Shown in pieces: positions 9,178-17,998 of a DNA stretch of 51,674 bases; positions within the stretch are counted from its first letter, which is position 1, and the number at the start of each line of letters is the position of its first letter. Both the position numbers and the translations under genes were made by a program. This stretch comes from Bacteroidota bacterium (lineage in GTDB: Bacteria; Bacteroidota; Bacteroidia; Chitinophagales; Saprospiraceae). The stretch is taken from assembly GCA_029567325.1 (NCBI GenBank), contig JAKQLF010000184.1, forward strand, positions 1 through 51,674, written 5' to 3'. The notes under the pieces were generated by a model. It was given only the letters and a program-made list of their open reading frames with translations, searched no databases and was not told where the DNA came from.

Positions 9178-11654
9178 ACATTCGAAAATAAAAATTGTCC
9201 GTTTACCCAAAAACCTCTGTAGAGTGGATTGTCAGGTAGGTAGACTACCGCTCCTCTGCCTTTATCTTCCACACTCACAACAGGAGTATTGCCCAATTTT
9301 TCCTGGAGATTTTTTCCTATAAACCCTTTATAAAATAATGGGCTTTTGATTTTTGAAACCAACCAACCATCTTTTGGACTTTGATATAATGCATCCTCAG
9401 TTTTTAAAGTAAAGTAAGAATTACCAAGACCCCAAGCGTATGGATGCGTTCCGTCTATAGTAGTTTTCAGTATGGCACCAGATAGAGTGTGGCTCAAACT
9501 ACTACGATATCTATCTGCATAGGGCAATGATTCTTCTTTTGTAGAGTCTTCCTGCACTTTTTGCTGATCTTCTTCTATTGGTTTTAGTCCAAAATCCTCC
9601 GATGATGAAAATGGCCCGCAAGCACTTCCAAGAGCAATGAGTTTACCCCCACCACTGACCCATGTAGATAGCTTTTTACCTAAACTACTCTCTAATGAAT
9701 AATCATAACCAGGCATAATCAAGGTATTGTACTTATCAAGATCAATCTTGCTCAGTCTAGCGAATGAAACTGTTGTAATCGGATAATCTAGTACTTGCTC
9801 AAAATAATACATGATTTGACCAAATTCTGACGAAGCAATTTCCTCACCTCTCACTGTAACGACTTTGGGTGGTATCATCATGCTGAATGAATTTCCACCA
9901 AAATCATTGGCATGCTCACTAAACCCAGATTCTATGCAAGTAAAAGCACCGGCAGTGAGCTTAGCAACTAAGTCAACGGTTTTCTTCCAGTCTGCCTGAC
10001 CTTTTCTGAAAATAAAATGTGTGCCAGCTTCAAAAGTATTATTGCCAAATAGCACAGGCTTGTCGGTAACGTGGATCTTTACACCAGCATCAAATAGTTT
10101 GCTGAGAATTTGAGCATCATGCAATTCTTTCCACGGAAGTGCCAATGCAGTAGCTCCAAATGCACAGGCTTGTGTAGAAACTTTCATGCTGTCACTGGAG
10201 GTAGGAGTAGGCGATAAAAGTGGATCAACACTTAGACCATAAGCTTCCACACCATATGCAAGAGGTAAAGACCATGCGGTAATGTCATAAGTAAGGCTGT
10301 CTTCTAGAAAATGATCGGGTTCTAGCAGTGTTTGCATTAATACAGATCTTGGTTGGAAAGCACTCACTACAATATCTCCAGCATCAATAGAAATGGATTT
10401 TTGCTCATTGCTTGAAAAGGAAATACCGCTCAACTTTTTACTAGTCCCAGATTTAGAATAGGCAATTTTATTGATATCCAAAAGTGCTAATAAAGCATTG
10501 AGGTGTGGCCCCTTTTTTAAGACAATGGATTTAAAAGCTCCTTTGGGCTTTTGCTTACTGTCGGCAAAATATTTTATCTGATTGTCGATCAACTTTTTAT
10601 GATTTTTAGCGCTGACTTCAACAGTTGATAAAGCAACAGTATAATGGTGTAGAATTCTATCCTTAAGTGTGAGTGTGTCACCATTTTTTAATTGAACAGC
10701 TCTCCCTGCTCTTCCCAATCCTGCTTGTTCGTAAGTCATGCCAATAGCACCACTAAACATAGGATAAGTATCACCATAACTTGGATAGAATAAATCAAAT
10801 GCTTCAGATGTAAAATAAAGCCAGTCATTCGCATCAAAGTATTTAGCGTGATTTTTACCAAATTCAGATTGGAATGTTTTTTGAAAATCCGTAAGGTACT
10901 GGTGGTATGGTTTTGCCGCTGGTGGGAAATAATAATTATCTTCAAAACCCATTTCGTGAAAATCTGCATGTACGTGCGGCATCCATTCATTATAAACCTT
11001 TAATCGTTGCTTGGTTTCTGTTTGCGTTTGCCATGCCCAGTCTCTGTTGAGGTCAAATTGATAATGGTTTACTCTTCCGCCTGGCCACGGTTCGTGATGC
11101 TCTTCATCATCCAAATCTGGATAGGTCCTAGTTTTTTCAATACCCCTGACCCAGTTTGTATATCTTGCAAAACCATCAGGATTCAAGCAAGGATCAATGA
11201 TGTAAATGGTGTTTTTAAGATAGGAAAGTATAGAATCTGAATCAGCACAAGCAAGTGTATAAAGCGTTTTCATGCTGCTTTCTGTACCTGAAGCTTCATT
11301 GCCATGTACACTGAAACTCAGCCAAACAATTGCCTTTTTGTCTGCGGTTGTGGATGCTTGAGTGGAAAAGCCCAGGTCGCTCATGTGAGTTTGCCTTATA
11401 CTTTCAAGATTGGCCAAATTTTCTGGAGTTGACACAAAACACAATAAAAGAGGACGATCCTCATAAGTTCTTCCATATTCTACCACTTTCACATATTTGC
11501 TTTCCTTCGCCACATGGTAGATATAGTTAACAACTTCATGATGTGGAGTGAAAGACTGACCATAAGAAGTTTGTAGAAAAGCTTCTGGTGATTGAAGTTG
11601 GCCATAGGCGAAAAAGTAAACAAAACACAATGCAATTAAAATCGATTGGCGCAT
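9165..11654 (-). CDS. Secreted M14-family zinc carboxypeptidase
   Basis: 829 residues with a signal peptide (hydrophobic stretch ILIALCFVYFFAYG). The peptidase M14 domain spans about 40-340. The zinc ligands are H117 and E120 in SVHGNEASG and a His in HADFHEMG (about H233), with substrate-binding N203-R204 in DLNRDW and the likely catalytic E309 in MTYEQAG. The long C-terminal part, which contains YNTLIMPGYD and WVSGGGKLIALGSACG, resembles a class-I glutamine-amidotransferase-like fold, as often seen in large Bacteroidota M14 proteins. It would act in the periplasm or outside the cell on peptides or muropeptides. There is no type IX sorting tail. It converges with prs. Confidence 0.88.
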   Translation of the reverse strand: MRQSILIALCFVYFFAYGQLQSPEAFLQTSYGQSFTPHHEVVNYIYHVAKESKYVKVVEYGRTYEDRPLLLCFVSTPENLANLESIRQTHMSDLGFSTQASTTADKKAIVWLSFSVHGNEASGTESSMKTLYTLACADSDSILSYLKNTIYIIDPCLNPDGFARYTNWVRGIEKTRTYPDLDDEEHHEPWPGGRVNHYQFDLNRDWAWQTQTETKQRLKVYNEWMPHVHADFHEMGFEDNYYFPPAAKPYHQYLTDFQKTFQSEFGKNHAKYFDANDWLYFTSEAFDLFYPSYGDTYPMFSGAIGMTYEQAGLGRAGRAVQLKNGDTLTLKDRILHHYTVALSTVEVSAKNHKKLIDNQIKYFADSKQKPKGAFKSIVLKKGPHLNALLALLDINKIAYSKSGTSKKLSGISFSSNEQKSISIDAGDIVVSAFQPRSVLMQTLLEPDHFLEDSLTYDITAWSLPLAYGVEAYGLSVDPLLSPTPTSSDSMKVSTQACAFGATALALPWKELHDAQILSKLFDAGVKIHVTDKPVLFGNNTFEAGTHFIFRKGQADWKKTVDLVAKLTAGAFTCIESGFSEHANDFGGNSFSMMIPPKVVTVRGEEIASSEFGQIMYYFEQVLDYPITTVSFARLSKIDLDKYNTLIMPGYDYSLESSLGKKLSTWVSGGGKLIALGSACGPFSSSEDFGLKPIEEDQQKVQEDSTKEESLPYADRYRSSLSHTLSGAILKTTIDGTHPYAWGLGNSYFTLKTEDALYQSPKDGWLVSKIKSPLFYKGFIGKNLQEKLGNTPVVSVEDKGRGAVVYLPDNPLYRGFWVNGQFLFSNVLFH

Positions 11655-11811
11655 ATTTCTATTAATTTTTTAAGAAAGAGGTATCAAATTGTAGAGATAC
11701 GAGAACTAAAATGTATTAAACTTGTAACATGATATTATCTAAAAAAACGTTAAGGTGTTTCTGAGGACACTGCAATATATTTCAAAAGAATCTAAAACAT
11801 AAAAAATAAAT

Positions 11812-12225
11812 ATGAAATTTCAAAGAGTGAGTGTTTTGTTAATGGCTTTGATCTTATTTGCATCATGTGGTAAACTCGACACGTCTGATGATGGATCAAC
11901 TTCTGCAATTAGCGACGATCAGAAAATATTAAAGGGAAACTTTATAAATGCTTCCCACCCAACATCGGGTGAGGTTTTTGTTTACGAAGAGGGTAATGTT
12001 AAAAAATTGGGATTTAGCAATTTTAAAACAGACAATGGCCCAGACTTGAGGATTTATCTGTCGGCTGATTTGGGAGCGAAGAACTTTGTTCAAGTTTCAG
12101 GTGAAGTAAAAAATGGTACCTACTCAGTAACAATCCCCGAAACTGCAAATCTAGGGACCCAAAAATATGTGCTTATCTGGTGTAAAGCCTTCTCTGTGCT
12201 ATTTGGCAGTGCAGAACTTAAATAA
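11812..12225 (+). CDS. DM13-domain lipoprotein
   Basis: 137 residues. A lipoprotein signal is clear (VLLMALILFASC then GK, Cys about residue 20). The mature part is almost entirely one DM13 domain: KGNFINASHPTSGEVFVYEEG, then FKTDNGPDLRIYLS, and YVLIWCKAFSVLFGSAEL, including the characteristic Cys near the C-terminus. The family was proposed to act in redox or electron transfer because of a conserved Cys and its association with DOMON domains; that role is established only as a prediction. It lies 326 bases before the heme peroxidase on the same strand, which makes a redox partnership plausible but unproven. Confidence 0.85.
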   Translation: MKFQRVSVLLMALILFASCGKLDTSDDGSTSAISDDQKILKGNFINASHPTSGEVFVYEEGNVKKLGFSNFKTDNGPDLRIYLSADLGAKNFVQVSGEVKNGTYSVTIPETANLGTQKYVLIWCKAFSVLFGSAELK

Positions 12226-12551
12226 ATCAAGTGGTTAAATTCTACAAGTATTAGGTTGCCTGATAAGGAATAATGCCAGTATATTGAAAAATATTTGAAG
12301 GTTTTGGACAGAAATTATTTAAAAATGTAGGCCGATTCGATCAAAATTCCAATCAAAATATTACAAATAAGAATATGTCCAAAACGAAAATAAATATTGA
12401 TATAAGCTGATTTTATCTGTTGATTTTCAATAGATTATAAATTATTATATGTAGCTATGTTTGCCAAGAGTTAAATTGGAAGGTCTTTTTATTGGCATTT
12501 TTATTGCAATGGGTTATATTTGCATTCCTAAACCGTCCGATTTAAAAGAAA
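12226..12551. other. Spacer upstream of the heme peroxidase
   Basis: This 326-base A/T-rich stretch holds a perfect ten-base inverted repeat, GTTTTGGACA at 12301-12310 and TGTCCAAAAC at 12376-12385, and a TATGTTTG promoter box at 12456-12463. A reading frame from 12461 runs into the peroxidase gene and I consider it a shadow. Nothing else is recognised. Confidence 0.45.
12456..12463 (+). promoter_or_regulatory. Candidate -7 box of the heme peroxidase gene
   Basis: TATGTTTG matches the Bacteroidota consensus TAnnTTTG and lies 88 bases before the start codon. No -33 TTG is evident at 17-23 bases upstream. Confidence 0.4.
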
Positions 12552-14462
12552 ATGTACAGATTGACTGGCTACGTATCAGCTATATTGTTCATATTGATGT
12601 CCATTCCCATGTGGGCGCAAAATTATCGACCCATCAATGGCGTTGGCAACAATGCTATTAATGTACTCAGAGGTAGTGCAAATGACTATTTAATCAATTA
12701 CGTTCCTCAAGATTTTGCAGATAAGATTTCTATTCCAAAATTGGATGAAACTTATAATAAGCCAAATCCAAGAAAAATTAGCAACGCATTATTTGATCAA
12801 CCAGCTATTATAAACGATAGAAGGGGGTTATCAGATTTTACATGGGTATTCGCTCAATTTATAGATCACGAAATCAATTTACAAGAATATGATGAGTCGC
12901 AAATACTCAACAACATTGTTGTACCAGAAGACGATCAATTTTTCCCACCAAATACAGTAATCAAAACACAAAGATGTAAAATTGCTGAAGGTACTGGAAC
13001 GAGCGAACTCAATCCAGTGAGATATAAAAATAAAGTAACGGCATTCATTGATGGATCAACTATCTATGGATCTGATTCGATCAGAGCCACTTGGTTAAGG
13101 ACATTTCACAGTGGTAAACTAAAAGTTTCTCAAGGAAATATGTTGCCTTGGAATACGGTTGATGGTGAATTTAACAGCTCTGTAGATGATTTTGCACCAG
13201 TAATGGTAGACGAAACAAAAAGCCTTTTAAAATATTTTGTAGCTGGAGACAAGAGAGCGAATGAGAATCCATTGCTGATAGGAATGCATACTTTGTTTGT
13301 AAGAGAACACAATAGGATTTGTGAAACCCTTTTGGCAGAAAATCCTCAATGGGATGATGAAAAAATTTACCAAGAAGCCCGCAAGCTTAATGTAGCATTT
13401 TTACAAAGCATTGTTTATAATGAATGGTTGCCACAGCTTGGTATCAAAATACCAGCATTTTCAGGTTACCAAGCGCAGATAAACCCGCAAGTAATGAATG
13501 TGTTTTCTGCAGCAGCATTTAATATTGGTTATACACTGGTCAATTCAAACATTTTGCGTTTGGATAGTCATGGCAAATCTTTGGCGATTGGCAATTTACA
13601 ATTGAAAGATGCGTATTATAATCCGGTGACAACGTTGCTTACGGGCGGTATAGAGCCATTTTTCAGAGGTATGGCTACACAGGTACAACAAGAAATGGAC
13701 GACAGGGTTATCGACGATGTGCGAAACTTTAGATTCTCAGGAAAGAATGATGAAGGTCTGGATTTTGTAGCCATCAATATTACGAGAGGAAGAGAAAGAG
13801 GACTTCCCGCTTACAATGGTGTTTCAAACGCATTTGGTTTTCCTTCTTATAAAGATTTCATTTCGCTTACTGATAATACCGATGAAGCAGCGGCTCTAGA
13901 AGCAATTTATGGATCTGTTGCCAATTTAGACCCATGGGTAGGTATGTTGGCAGAAAAACACATGCCCAATGCCATCATGGGCAGATTGATGATGGCCATC
14001 CTTGAAAAGCAGTTTCAAGATTTAAGAGATGGTGATCGTTTTTATTTTGAAAACGACGCTGCCATGACTGCAGATGAAATTAAGTTGGCGAAGTCTACAA
14101 CCTTGAGAGACATTCTCATGAGAAACACTTCTATTGATCTGATGCAAGAAAATGTTTTCAAGGCTACCTCTTATGATGATATACCTTTTGGTCCAAAACC
14201 ATTACCAATAGACTTAAGGGCTGAACTGTATCCAAACCCTGTTTCACAAACTGCAAACTTCAATATTTATTCAGAGCAAGTGCAGAATGCCAATATGTTT
14301 GTTTATGATGTAAGCGGCAGGGTGGTTTACCAAAGTATTTTGCCTCTTGAAGAAGGGATTACCAAAAGTGCGATTGATTTTTCTAACCTTACTGGAGGAG
14401 TTTATAATGTTGTGATTTCAAATGCTAGGAATTACACCATCGTCCGCATGTTCAAGGATTAA
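12552..14462 (+). CDS. Secreted animal-type heme peroxidase with type IX sorting tail and proximal Tyr
   Basis: 636 residues: signal peptide about 1-22 ending MWAQ, peroxidase domain about 30-530, type IX secretion tail about 550-636 (YPNPVSQTANF, VYDVSGRVV, LTGGVYNVVI). Against human myeloperoxidase (numbering from memory), the distal residues are present: Gln102, Asp105 and His106 in AQFIDHE, Arg235 and Glu238 in GDKRANEN, and Asn422 in RGRERGLPAYN. The proximal heme ligand, a His in the usual RxGHT motif, is Tyr327 here (FNIGYTLV; codon TAT at 13530-13532), and the Asp-His of RGRDHG is Glu-Arg. Family members use hydrogen peroxide to oxidise halides or phenols. With Tyr as ligand it might behave more like a catalase or have lost activity. 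It is probably exported through SprA. Confidence 0.9.
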   Translation: MYRLTGYVSAILFILMSIPMWAQNYRPINGVGNNAINVLRGSANDYLINYVPQDFADKISIPKLDETYNKPNPRKISNALFDQPAIINDRRGLSDFTWVFAQFIDHEINLQEYDESQILNNIVVPEDDQFFPPNTVIKTQRCKIAEGTGTSELNPVRYKNKVTAFIDGSTIYGSDSIRATWLRTFHSGKLKVSQGNMLPWNTVDGEFNSSVDDFAPVMVDETKSLLKYFVAGDKRANENPLLIGMHTLFVREHNRICETLLAENPQWDDEKIYQEARKLNVAFLQSIVYNEWLPQLGIKIPAFSGYQAQINPQVMNVFSAAAFNIGYTLVNSNILRLDSHGKSLAIGNLQLKDAYYNPVTTLLTGGIEPFFRGMATQVQQEMDDRVIDDVRNFRFSGKNDEGLDFVAINITRGRERGLPAYNGVSNAFGFPSYKDFISLTDNTDEAAALEAIYGSVANLDPWVGMLAEKHMPNAIMGRLMMAILEKQFQDLRDGDRFYFENDAAMTADEIKLAKSTTLRDILMRNTSIDLMQENVFKATSYDDIPFGPKPLPIDLRAELYPNPVSQTANFNIYSEQVQNANMFVYDVSGRVVYQSILPLEEGITKSAIDFSNLTGGVYNVVISNARNYTIVRMFKD

Positions 14463-14556
14463 TTTAAATTACTGATTTTTAGTTTTATTTTGTGTTGTTT
14501 TTTTGGCCATATAGTCAGAACAGCAAATCTTTCCTACCACGTTAAATGCTAACTCG

Positions 14557-15408
14557 TTGAGTAAAGTAAAGGAATACTTGTGGATTTTATTACTTAGGTT
14601 ATCCTATGTTTTAACGGTGTTTTTTGGCAAAGGCCTGTCCATAATGCTTTACTGGTTCTTTAGTAGAGTTATTCATTATCGGAGGAGTGTAATCGATCAG
14701 AATTTGCTCAAGGCAGGTATTGCCAATTTAGAAAACGTGGTCGCTCTTCGCAATGCTTATTATAAACAATTGGCCAACTATGTGGTGGAAAGTGTCTATG
14801 GTTTGTATGCCACATTTATAAAGCTAAATTTTAAATTGAGATTTACAAACATTGAATTTTTGGAAAGTTTTCTGGCCGAAGGTAGAAATGTCATCATTGT
14901 GGCTAGCCATTTTGGCAATTGGGAGTGGGCTGTTCCAATGCTCGCAAAGGTTTCTAAGTTTCCGGTGGTTGGGGTCTATAAGCCAATTTCTGATAAGGCA
15001 CTCGATGCGGTAATGTTGAGGAGAAGATCCAGATTTGGTCTGATCATGGCATCGATGGGAGAGGTGGTGAGGCACATCAAAACAAGCAAAGGTGCAACCG
15101 CTTATGTTTTAATTGCTGACCAAAGCCCTGCACAAGCCGACCCTGCTTGTATGGCTGATTTTTTTAGCATACCAACTTATTTTGTTTCCGGACCGCAAAA
15201 ATTGAGCAATCGCTTTGATATGGTGGTTTTAAATCAAACAATCAAACCTGTTTCTGGTGGGTACGAGGTCTTTTTTACTTCCTTGGATCGCAGCAAACTG
15301 CCAGAAGTATACGCACAATCACTCGAATCTGATATCAGAAGACAACCTGCCTACTGGCTTTGGTCCCACAAACGGTGGAAACTCAACACCGCTCCAAAGT
15401 CTTTATGA
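14557..15408 (+). CDS. Lysophospholipid/lipid A acyltransferase family protein (LpxL/HtrB-like)
   Basis: 283 residues from a TTG start; no ATG exists upstream in this frame and the N-terminal membrane segment (WILLLRLSYVLTVFFGKGLSIMLYWFF) is needed. The acyltransferase H-x4-D/E motif is SHFGNWEW near residue 113, and a later GVYKPISDKALDAVM corresponds to the second family block. It probably transfers an acyl chain to a lipid A precursor or an aminolipid at the inner membrane. Most Bacteroidota carry several such paralogues, some for ornithine or glycine lipids, so the acceptor is not certain. It precedes dinB on the same strand with a 99-base spacer. Confidence 0.85.
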   Translation: MSKVKEYLWILLLRLSYVLTVFFGKGLSIMLYWFFSRVIHYRRSVIDQNLLKAGIANLENVVALRNAYYKQLANYVVESVYGLYATFIKLNFKLRFTNIEFLESFLAEGRNVIIVASHFGNWEWAVPMLAKVSKFPVVGVYKPISDKALDAVMLRRRSRFGLIMASMGEVVRHIKTSKGATAYVLIADQSPAQADPACMADFFSIPTYFVSGPQKLSNRFDMVVLNQTIKPVSGGYEVFFTSLDRSKLPEVYAQSLESDIRRQPAYWLWSHKRWKLNTAPKSL

Positions 15409-15434
15409 TCATAAAAAGATTTTACCGCAAAGTA

Positions 15435-15465
15435 TTGATTTTGCCGACCATATAGACTACATTTG
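15435..15465 (+). promoter_or_regulatory. Promoter of dinB
   Basis: TTG at 15435-15437 and TACATTTG at 15458-15465 are 20 bases apart, matching Bacteroidota -33/-7 elements. The -7 box overlaps the first GTCTA half-site of the operator-like cluster, so a protein bound there would block transcription. Confidence 0.65.
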
Positions 15466-15503
15466 TCTAAAATATAGGCAAAAAAATGTCTATAAAATAG
15501 ACA
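15453..15503 (+). promoter_or_regulatory. Cluster of TAGAC/GTCTA inverted repeats: candidate dinB operator
   Basis: Half-sites occur at 15453-15457 (TAGAC), 15465-15469 (GTCTA), 15475-15479 (TAGGC), 15489-15493 (GTCTA) and 15498-15502 (TAGAC). They form a perfect 17-base inverted repeat TGTCTAT-AAA-ATAGACA at 15487-15503, an imperfect TTGTCTA-N5-TAGGCAA at 15463-15481, and TAGAC-N7-GTCTA at 15453-15469. The cluster covers the -7 box and the expected transcription start and ends five bases before the dinB ATG. This looks like a repressor operator; the protein that binds it is unknown. Confidence 0.6.
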
Positions 15504-15507
15504 AATT

Positions 15508-16650
15508 ATGTTTGAACGTGCAATCTTACATATGGACTTGGACTCTTTTTTTGCGTCTGTGGAGGTGCTCAAGAATAGTTCTTTTATTGGTAAACCGCTG
15601 ATTATAGGTGGTATCAGTAGTAGGGGAGTTGTTGCTTCCTGCAGTTATGAAGCGCGCAAGTTTGGCGTACATTCTGCCATGCCGATGAAGATGGCCTTGC
15701 GTTTGTGTCCAGACGCCATCGTGGTGAGGGGTGATATGGACTCTTACAGTAAGTATTCTCAATTGGTGACGGATGTTATTGCTGACGAGTCCCCAAGTTA
15801 TGAGAAGGCGTCTATCGACGAGTTTTATCTAGACTTGTCTGGAATGGACCGTTATTTTGGGTGTTATAAATGGTCGGGGGAGCTTAGAAACAAAATCGTA
15901 AGAGAGACAGGCTTGCCGATCTCGTTTGGCTTATCTGTCAATAAACTGGTTTCCAAAGTGGGTACAGGCGAGGCAAAACCAAATGGGACCAAAGAAATTC
16001 CCTCGGGTACAGAAAGGGGGTTTCTTGCACCATTACCAGTGAGTAAGATTCCGGGTATTGGCAAAGAGACGTATAAAAAACTCAGCTTTATGGGTGTGCG
16101 CACCATCAGCGTATTGAGTGACATCCCCATTAAATTATTGGAGCGCGAATTTGGAAAAGCTGGACGACAGATGTGGGAAAAGGCCAATGCTATTGATTAT
16201 AGTCCTGTAGTACCGTACCACGAACAAAAGTCAATGTCAAAGGAACGCACCTTTACAGAAGACACGCTAGATCTGGGTTATATCAGAAGTTTACTACAAG
16301 ATATGACAGATAAACTAGCTTTTGAGCTGAGAGCGGACAAGCGCCTTACTGGCTGTATTACAGTAAAGATTCGCTACGCAGACTTCAACACTTACACCAA
16401 ACAAAGAAAAATCACCTATACATCCAGCGACAATGTGCTCGTCAAAAATGTACTGGATCTTTTTGACCAACTTTATCAGCGCAGACAGCTCATACGCCTC
16501 ATTGGTGTGAAGTTGAGTGACTTGGTTTATGGAACATATCAGATAGATCTTTTTGAGGATACTCTTGAGCAACTTTCATTGCTTACACAAATGGACCGCA
16601 TCAGAAATAGATTTGGAGTCAATGCGTTGATGAGGGCAAGTGCTTTATAA
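15508..16650 (+). CDS. dinB: DNA polymerase IV, Y-family translesion polymerase
   Basis: 380 residues. The Y-family catalytic carboxylates are visible: D in HMDLDSFFASVE (about 10) and the SIDEFYLDLS block near 105-114. The thumb and little-finger regions follow, with the helix-hairpin-helix around ISKIPGIGKETYKKL. It has the normal DinB length. DNA polymerase IV copies across damaged bases with low fidelity. The start codon is fixed by the operator-like repeat just upstream. It stands alone rather than with a LexA-like UmuD gene, and converges with the permease gene. Confidence 0.95.
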   Translation: MFERAILHMDLDSFFASVEVLKNSSFIGKPLIIGGISSRGVVASCSYEARKFGVHSAMPMKMALRLCPDAIVVRGDMDSYSKYSQLVTDVIADESPSYEKASIDEFYLDLSGMDRYFGCYKWSGELRNKIVRETGLPISFGLSVNKLVSKVGTGEAKPNGTKEIPSGTERGFLAPLPVSKIPGIGKETYKKLSFMGVRTISVLSDIPIKLLEREFGKAGRQMWEKANAIDYSPVVPYHEQKSMSKERTFTEDTLDLGYIRSLLQDMTDKLAFELRADKRLTGCITVKIRYADFNTYTKQRKITYTSSDNVLVKNVLDLFDQLYQRRQLIRLIGVKLSDLVYGTYQIDLFEDTLEQLSLLTQMDRIRNRFGVNALMRASAL

Positions 16651-16663
16651 CTTACTTGTGCTA

Positions 16664-17893
16664 TTATTCGTAACGCAAGGCCTCAATTGGATCAAGGCGC
16701 GAAGCTTTGAGTGCAGGGTAGAGACCCGAAATCACACCAACAAAAATGCAGACAACCATACCAAGCATCATCCATAACCACGGGATGAAAAATTGACCTT
16801 TGACTAGAAAGTTTACACCAAAACCGAGAACGATGCCCAAAAACACCCCAACGATGCCGCCAATAATACAAATCGTGACCGCTTCGGTGAGGAATTGAAG
16901 TAAAATATTATTGCCAGTAGCGCCCAATGATTTACGGACGCCGATTTCTTTAGTTCGCTCAGTAACGGAAACCAACATGATATTCATCAATCCTATGGAT
17001 GCACCCAGTAGCGTCAGCATGGCTATGACCATGGTTGCCCAACGCAAGGTAGAGGTCATATCTTTGAGCGTGTTCAGAATGGAGTCACTTTTCCTAATTT
17101 CGAAATCATTTTCAATACCAGGTTTGAGGTCTCGCACATTACGCATCACCCCAATCGCAGATTCGATGGTGGCATCAATTCGTGCAGGATTATCAACACC
17201 GATACTGATGGTGTAATTTTTGTCCGGATACCCATACTTATTTTTTGCAACGTTAAGAGGAATATAAACTCGCTTATCGGAGTTATCTCCAGAACCACTT
17301 CCTTTTTGTTTGAGCACGCCCACGACGGTATATCTGTCTGACTCGACAATGATTTCCTTACCCAAGGCCTTTTTGGGGTTTTCACCAAAAAGCATTTTTA
17401 CAACTTCACTACCAATGAGGACTTTATTGGTTTCAGAAACAAGAAAATTGCGGCCCTCTTCAATTTCAAAAGAAGAAGTGAGTAAATAATTTTCATCAAT
17501 ACCCCTTATTTGAAAAGTCGGGTTTGTCTTTTCATTGTTGTATTTGAGGGTGGCATTTCCTGCGCACCAAGCATCGACAGATACCAATGTACCAGAAGAT
17601 TTAAACTTTTCTTTAAATTGTAAAGCTTGATCAATGGTGATAGACTCACTTTTTTTCTGGTCTCTACCCTGACGATTTGAAGATAAACTTTCTGATGCAG
17701 GCCTGATAGACAATGAATTTGCTCCAAGTCTATTAAAATTACTATTCATTGAAAAAAGAATAGCGTCTATGGCAGTCAAAATGCCCACCAAACAAGCAAT
17801 ACCTATAGCGATAATCAATAAAGTAAGTAAAGACCTTACCAAATTTGATTTGATGGAATAATAAGCTTCCTTAACATTTTCTAGCGCAACCAA
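16664..17893 (-). CDS. MacB/FtsX-type ABC transporter permease
   Basis: 409 residues. One N-terminal membrane helix ([20 protein letters not shown], about 22-42) precedes a periplasmic MacB_PCD domain, and three C-terminal helices (about 285-308, 335-360, 375-400) make the FtsX fold, including the [18 protein letters not shown] segment typical of the family. It would work with an ATP-binding subunit and often a membrane-fusion protein, moving lipoproteins, peptides or drugs, or transmitting mechanical force across the inner membrane. No ATPase gene lies next to it in this window, which is unusual for the family but not rare for separately located operons. Confidence 0.88.
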   Translation of the reverse strand: MVALENVKEAYYSIKSNLVRSLLTLLIIAIGIACLVGILTAIDAILFSMNSNFNRLGANSLSIRPASESLSSNRQGRDQKKSESITIDQALQFKEKFKSSGTLVSVDAWCAGNATLKYNNEKTNPTFQIRGIDENYLLTSSFEIEEGRNFLVSETNKVLIGSEVVKMLFGENPKKALGKEIIVESDRYTVVGVLKQKGSGSGDNSDKRVYIPLNVAKNKYGYPDKNYTISIGVDNPARIDATIESAIGVMRNVRDLKPGIENDFEIRKSDSILNTLKDMTSTLRWATMVIAMLTLLGASIGLMNIMLVSVTERTKEIGVRKSLGATGNNILLQFLTEAVTICIIGGIVGVFLGIVLGFGVNFLVKGQFFIPWLWMMLGMVVCIFVGVISGLYPALKASRLDPIEALRYE

Positions 17894-17956
17894 TGGAAAT
17901 CATATTGTTTGACATAAAGATAACCAATAGCAATGGTATCTTTTATCAAAATCTAC

Positions 17957-17979
17957 TGATCGATCATTTTTGACGATCA
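17957..17979 (-). terminator. Possible terminator after the DUF4856 gene
   Basis: Minus-strand TGATCG (17979-17974) pairs with CGATCA (17962-17957) around an 11-base loop. The stem is short and the following T run is weak, so confidence is low. Confidence 0.35.
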
Positions 17980-17998
17980 ACAAAAGAAATATGGTGTT

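Noticed and set aside
12461-12661. 66-residue reading frame before and overlapping the heme peroxidase gene
   Set aside because: It runs into the peroxidase signal-peptide region in another frame, has no recognisable features, and lies in the leader after a promoter-like box.
15257-15601. 114-residue reading frame across the end of the acyltransferase and the start of dinB
   Set aside because: It crosses the acyltransferase end, the dinB promoter and the dinB start in another frame and shows no domain.
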